Below are positions 62,776 through 64,000 of a stretch of DNA of 64,000 nucleotides, in pieces. The DNA comes from Pantanalinema rosaneae. Lineage in GTDB: Bacteria > Cyanobacteriota > Cyanobacteriia > Leptolyngbyales > Leptolyngbyaceae. Position 1 is the first letter of the stretch. Every line of letters begins with the position of its first letter. The stretch covers positions 1-64,000 of the forward strand of contig NZ_JBLZFZ010000010.1 in assembly GCF_050753385.1 (NCBI RefSeq). Reading direction: 5' to 3'. The notes below the pieces were generated by a model. That model did no database searches, was not told the DNA's origin, and saw nothing but the letters and a program-made list of their open reading frames with translations. A program made the translations under genes and the position numbers.

Positions 62776-64000
62776 GTGACTGAACAAAACTCCCCTTTAT
62801 GCTCCCTCCGGGAGGGACACTGGTTTAAGTTAATTTGTGGAGCCAGTTTTCAACACCTCCCATCAATTCGCTACCTGGCACTTGTGTATACCCTGGCAGG
62901 TGCTGACTGTATTGATGTGGCGGCAGATCCGGCTGTGATCGCGGCGGCTCAAGCTGGCATAGCTATGGCAAGCCCGATGATTGAGGCTGCCCAGCAGCGA
63001 GGATTTGCAGCGAAAGGTCGCCCCTGGTTGATGGTTAGCTTTAATGATGGCGAAGATCCGCATTTTCGGAAAGCCGAGTTTGATGCAAGTACCTGTCCAT
63101 CTAACTGTCCCCGTCCCTGCGAAGCGATTTGTCCAGCAAATGCAATTGTTTTTCAATCAAGCCCTTCCGCCAATCTGACACAGGATCGTCCTGTTTCCAG
63201 CGTCACTGCCGCATTGCCGACTCTTTCAGGAATACTAGCGGATCGGTGTTATGGGTGCGGTCGGTGTTTGCCCGTTTGCCCCAGCCAACATATTGCCACG
63301 CGTTCCTATGTTTCTACTCCCCAGGCGATCGCCCCCTTAGTGTTGCAATCAGGGGTGGATGCGATCGAGATTCATACTCAGGTGGGACGTTTGGATGATT
63401 TCCAGCGATTGTGGAGCGCGATCGCTCCTTACCTGAAACAATTAAAGCTGATAGCGATTAGTTGTCCGGATGGGGCAGGGTTGCTGGAATACTTGCAAGC
63501 GCTCTATAGCATCATGAACCCACTGCCTTATCCGTTAATTTGGCAAACAGACGGTCGCCCCATGAGTGGCGATATTGGCATGGGAACGACAAAGGCAGCC
63601 ATCAAATTAGGTCAAAAGGTGTTAGCCGCCCAGTTACCCGGTTATGTGCAGTTGGCTGGCGGCACGAATCACCATACCGTCCCAAAGTTACGATCGTTAG
63701 GGCTACTGCGCTCCCCAGAGTACCGTTCTGACCAGGCAGATGCTGCCCCCAGTTACCTGAGTGGCGTAGCTTATGGGAGTTATGCCCGGAGCTTATTGTC
63801 ATCCGTGTTGGAGCAGCTAGAGCAACTCGATCGCTCCAACAGCCAGGTCAGCCAGTATGCTGCCGTTTCAGCATCCCCCAGCCCTTTCTCTAGCTCATAC
63901 CAGCCCCCTTACTTGAGTGATCCCAAACCGATAGCGGATCTACTTTGGCAAGCCGTTACGTTAGCTCACTCCCTGGTGTCTCAACTAAAGTCGTGTGAGT
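62776..64000 (+). CDS. ldpA: Light-dependent period protein LdpA (Fe-S), partial at right edge
   Basis: LdpA is an iron-sulfur protein that feeds redox and light information to the circadian clock. The reading frame opens at a GTG at 62776 (an in-frame stop lies at 62764-62766) and runs past the window end, with at least 408 codons. It shows the family start HWFKLICGASFQHLPSIRYL, a Cys-rich segment CPSNCPRPCEAICP (about 110-123) and a ferredoxin-type motif CYGCGRCLPVCP (about 157-168), so two [4Fe-4S] clusters are likely. The C-terminal LdpA domain with GRPMSGDIGMGTTKAAI follows. The GTG has only a weak GGA close upstream. Confidence 0.9.
   Translation, partial: MTEQNSPLCSLREGHWFKLICGASFQHLPSIRYLALVYTLAGADCIDVAADPAVIAAAQAGIAMASPMIEAAQQRGFAAKGRPWLMVSFNDGEDPHFRKAEFDASTCPSNCPRPCEAICPANAIVFQSSPSANLTQDRPVSSVTAALPTLSGILADRCYGCGRCLPVCPSQHIATRSYVSTPQAIAPLVLQSGVDAIEIHTQVGRLDDFQRLWSAIAPYLKQLKLIAISCPDGAGLLEYLQALYSIMNPLPYPLIWQTDGRPMSGDIGMGTTKAAIKLGQKVLAAQLPGYVQLAGGTNHHTVPKLRSLGLLRSPEYRSDQADAAPSYLSGVAYGSYARSLLSSVLEQLEQLDRSNSQVSQYAAVSASPSPFSSSYQPPYLSDPKPIADLLWQAVTLAHSLVSQLKSCE

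Noticed and set aside
1..64000. Mobile elements, prophage or CRISPR array
   Set aside because: No transposase, integrase, phage structural gene or regularly spaced direct repeats were found on either strand.

Overview
The window is a chromosomal segment of a cyanobacterium, most likely a filamentous or Leptolyngbya-like one. The signs are HIP1 octamers (GCGATCGC) scattered through genes, a set of cyanobacteria-specific genes (acsF, nblS/hik33, ftn2/zipN, ndhN, ldpA, tic22, a DUF2996 protein, a PSII S4-domain protein, a ycf52-type acetyltransferase) and the cyanobacterial ribosomal-protein order without rpsJ, rpsN or rpmD. I see no insertion sequence, prophage, CRISPR array or other mobile DNA. 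Species placement is inference.

Layout. At 1-335 there is no protein gene, but a strong sigma70-type promoter points leftward out of the window and may serve an rRNA or other stable-RNA operon. 336-12,996 holds ogt, nadC, a C39-like peptidase, argS, a half-size TauE/SafE protein, def, an HtrA/Deg protease, a candidate free-standing small RNA with its own promoter and terminator (about 8018-8122), a zinc-ribbon membrane protein, the nblS-purD pair and two small conserved proteins. 13,148-31,214 holds pcrA, a CPBP protease with clpS, small cyanobacterial proteins, hydrolases, acsF, a pseudo-orthocaspase/TPR pair, prmC-tic22, an orphan substrate-binding lipoprotein, an ACT-like protein and a GNAT. 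31,369-43,882 holds tRNA-Pro(UGG), a VanX-like dipeptidase with yidD, a GGR-type flavoprotein, rodZ-like and rluB/rsuA-like genes, a SphS/SphR-type phosphate two-component pair, ftn2, pdhA, an RRM protein and the PSII S4 protein. 43,976-61,587 is one leftward run of the S10/spc/alpha clusters, from rplC down to rpmE and prfA, with a probable promoter about 340 nt before rplC. 62,158-64,000 holds ndhN and the start of ldpA, which runs off the right edge.

How the genes work together. The largest block builds the translation machinery (25 ribosomal proteins, IF-1, RF1, RNA polymerase alpha, SecY, adenylate kinase, TruA), and prmC, def, argS and tRNA-Pro elsewhere add to it. Several genes serve photosynthetic life: acsF makes chlorophyll, nblS senses light and nutrient stress, ndhN belongs to NDH-1, and ldpA links redox state to the clock.

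The most unusual item is argS. It carries an in-frame insertion of about 175 residues between the catalytic core and the anticodon-binding domain, with two hydrophobic helices and the signature of the CAAD membrane-anchoring domain. As I recall, CAAD was described in Glu-, Ile-, Leu- and Val-tRNA synthetases, so an ArgRS carrier would be an additional case. Next in interest are the candidate small RNA and the pseudo-orthocaspase (Tyr at both catalytic positions), which overlaps a TPR membrane protein that seems to share a helical module with it.
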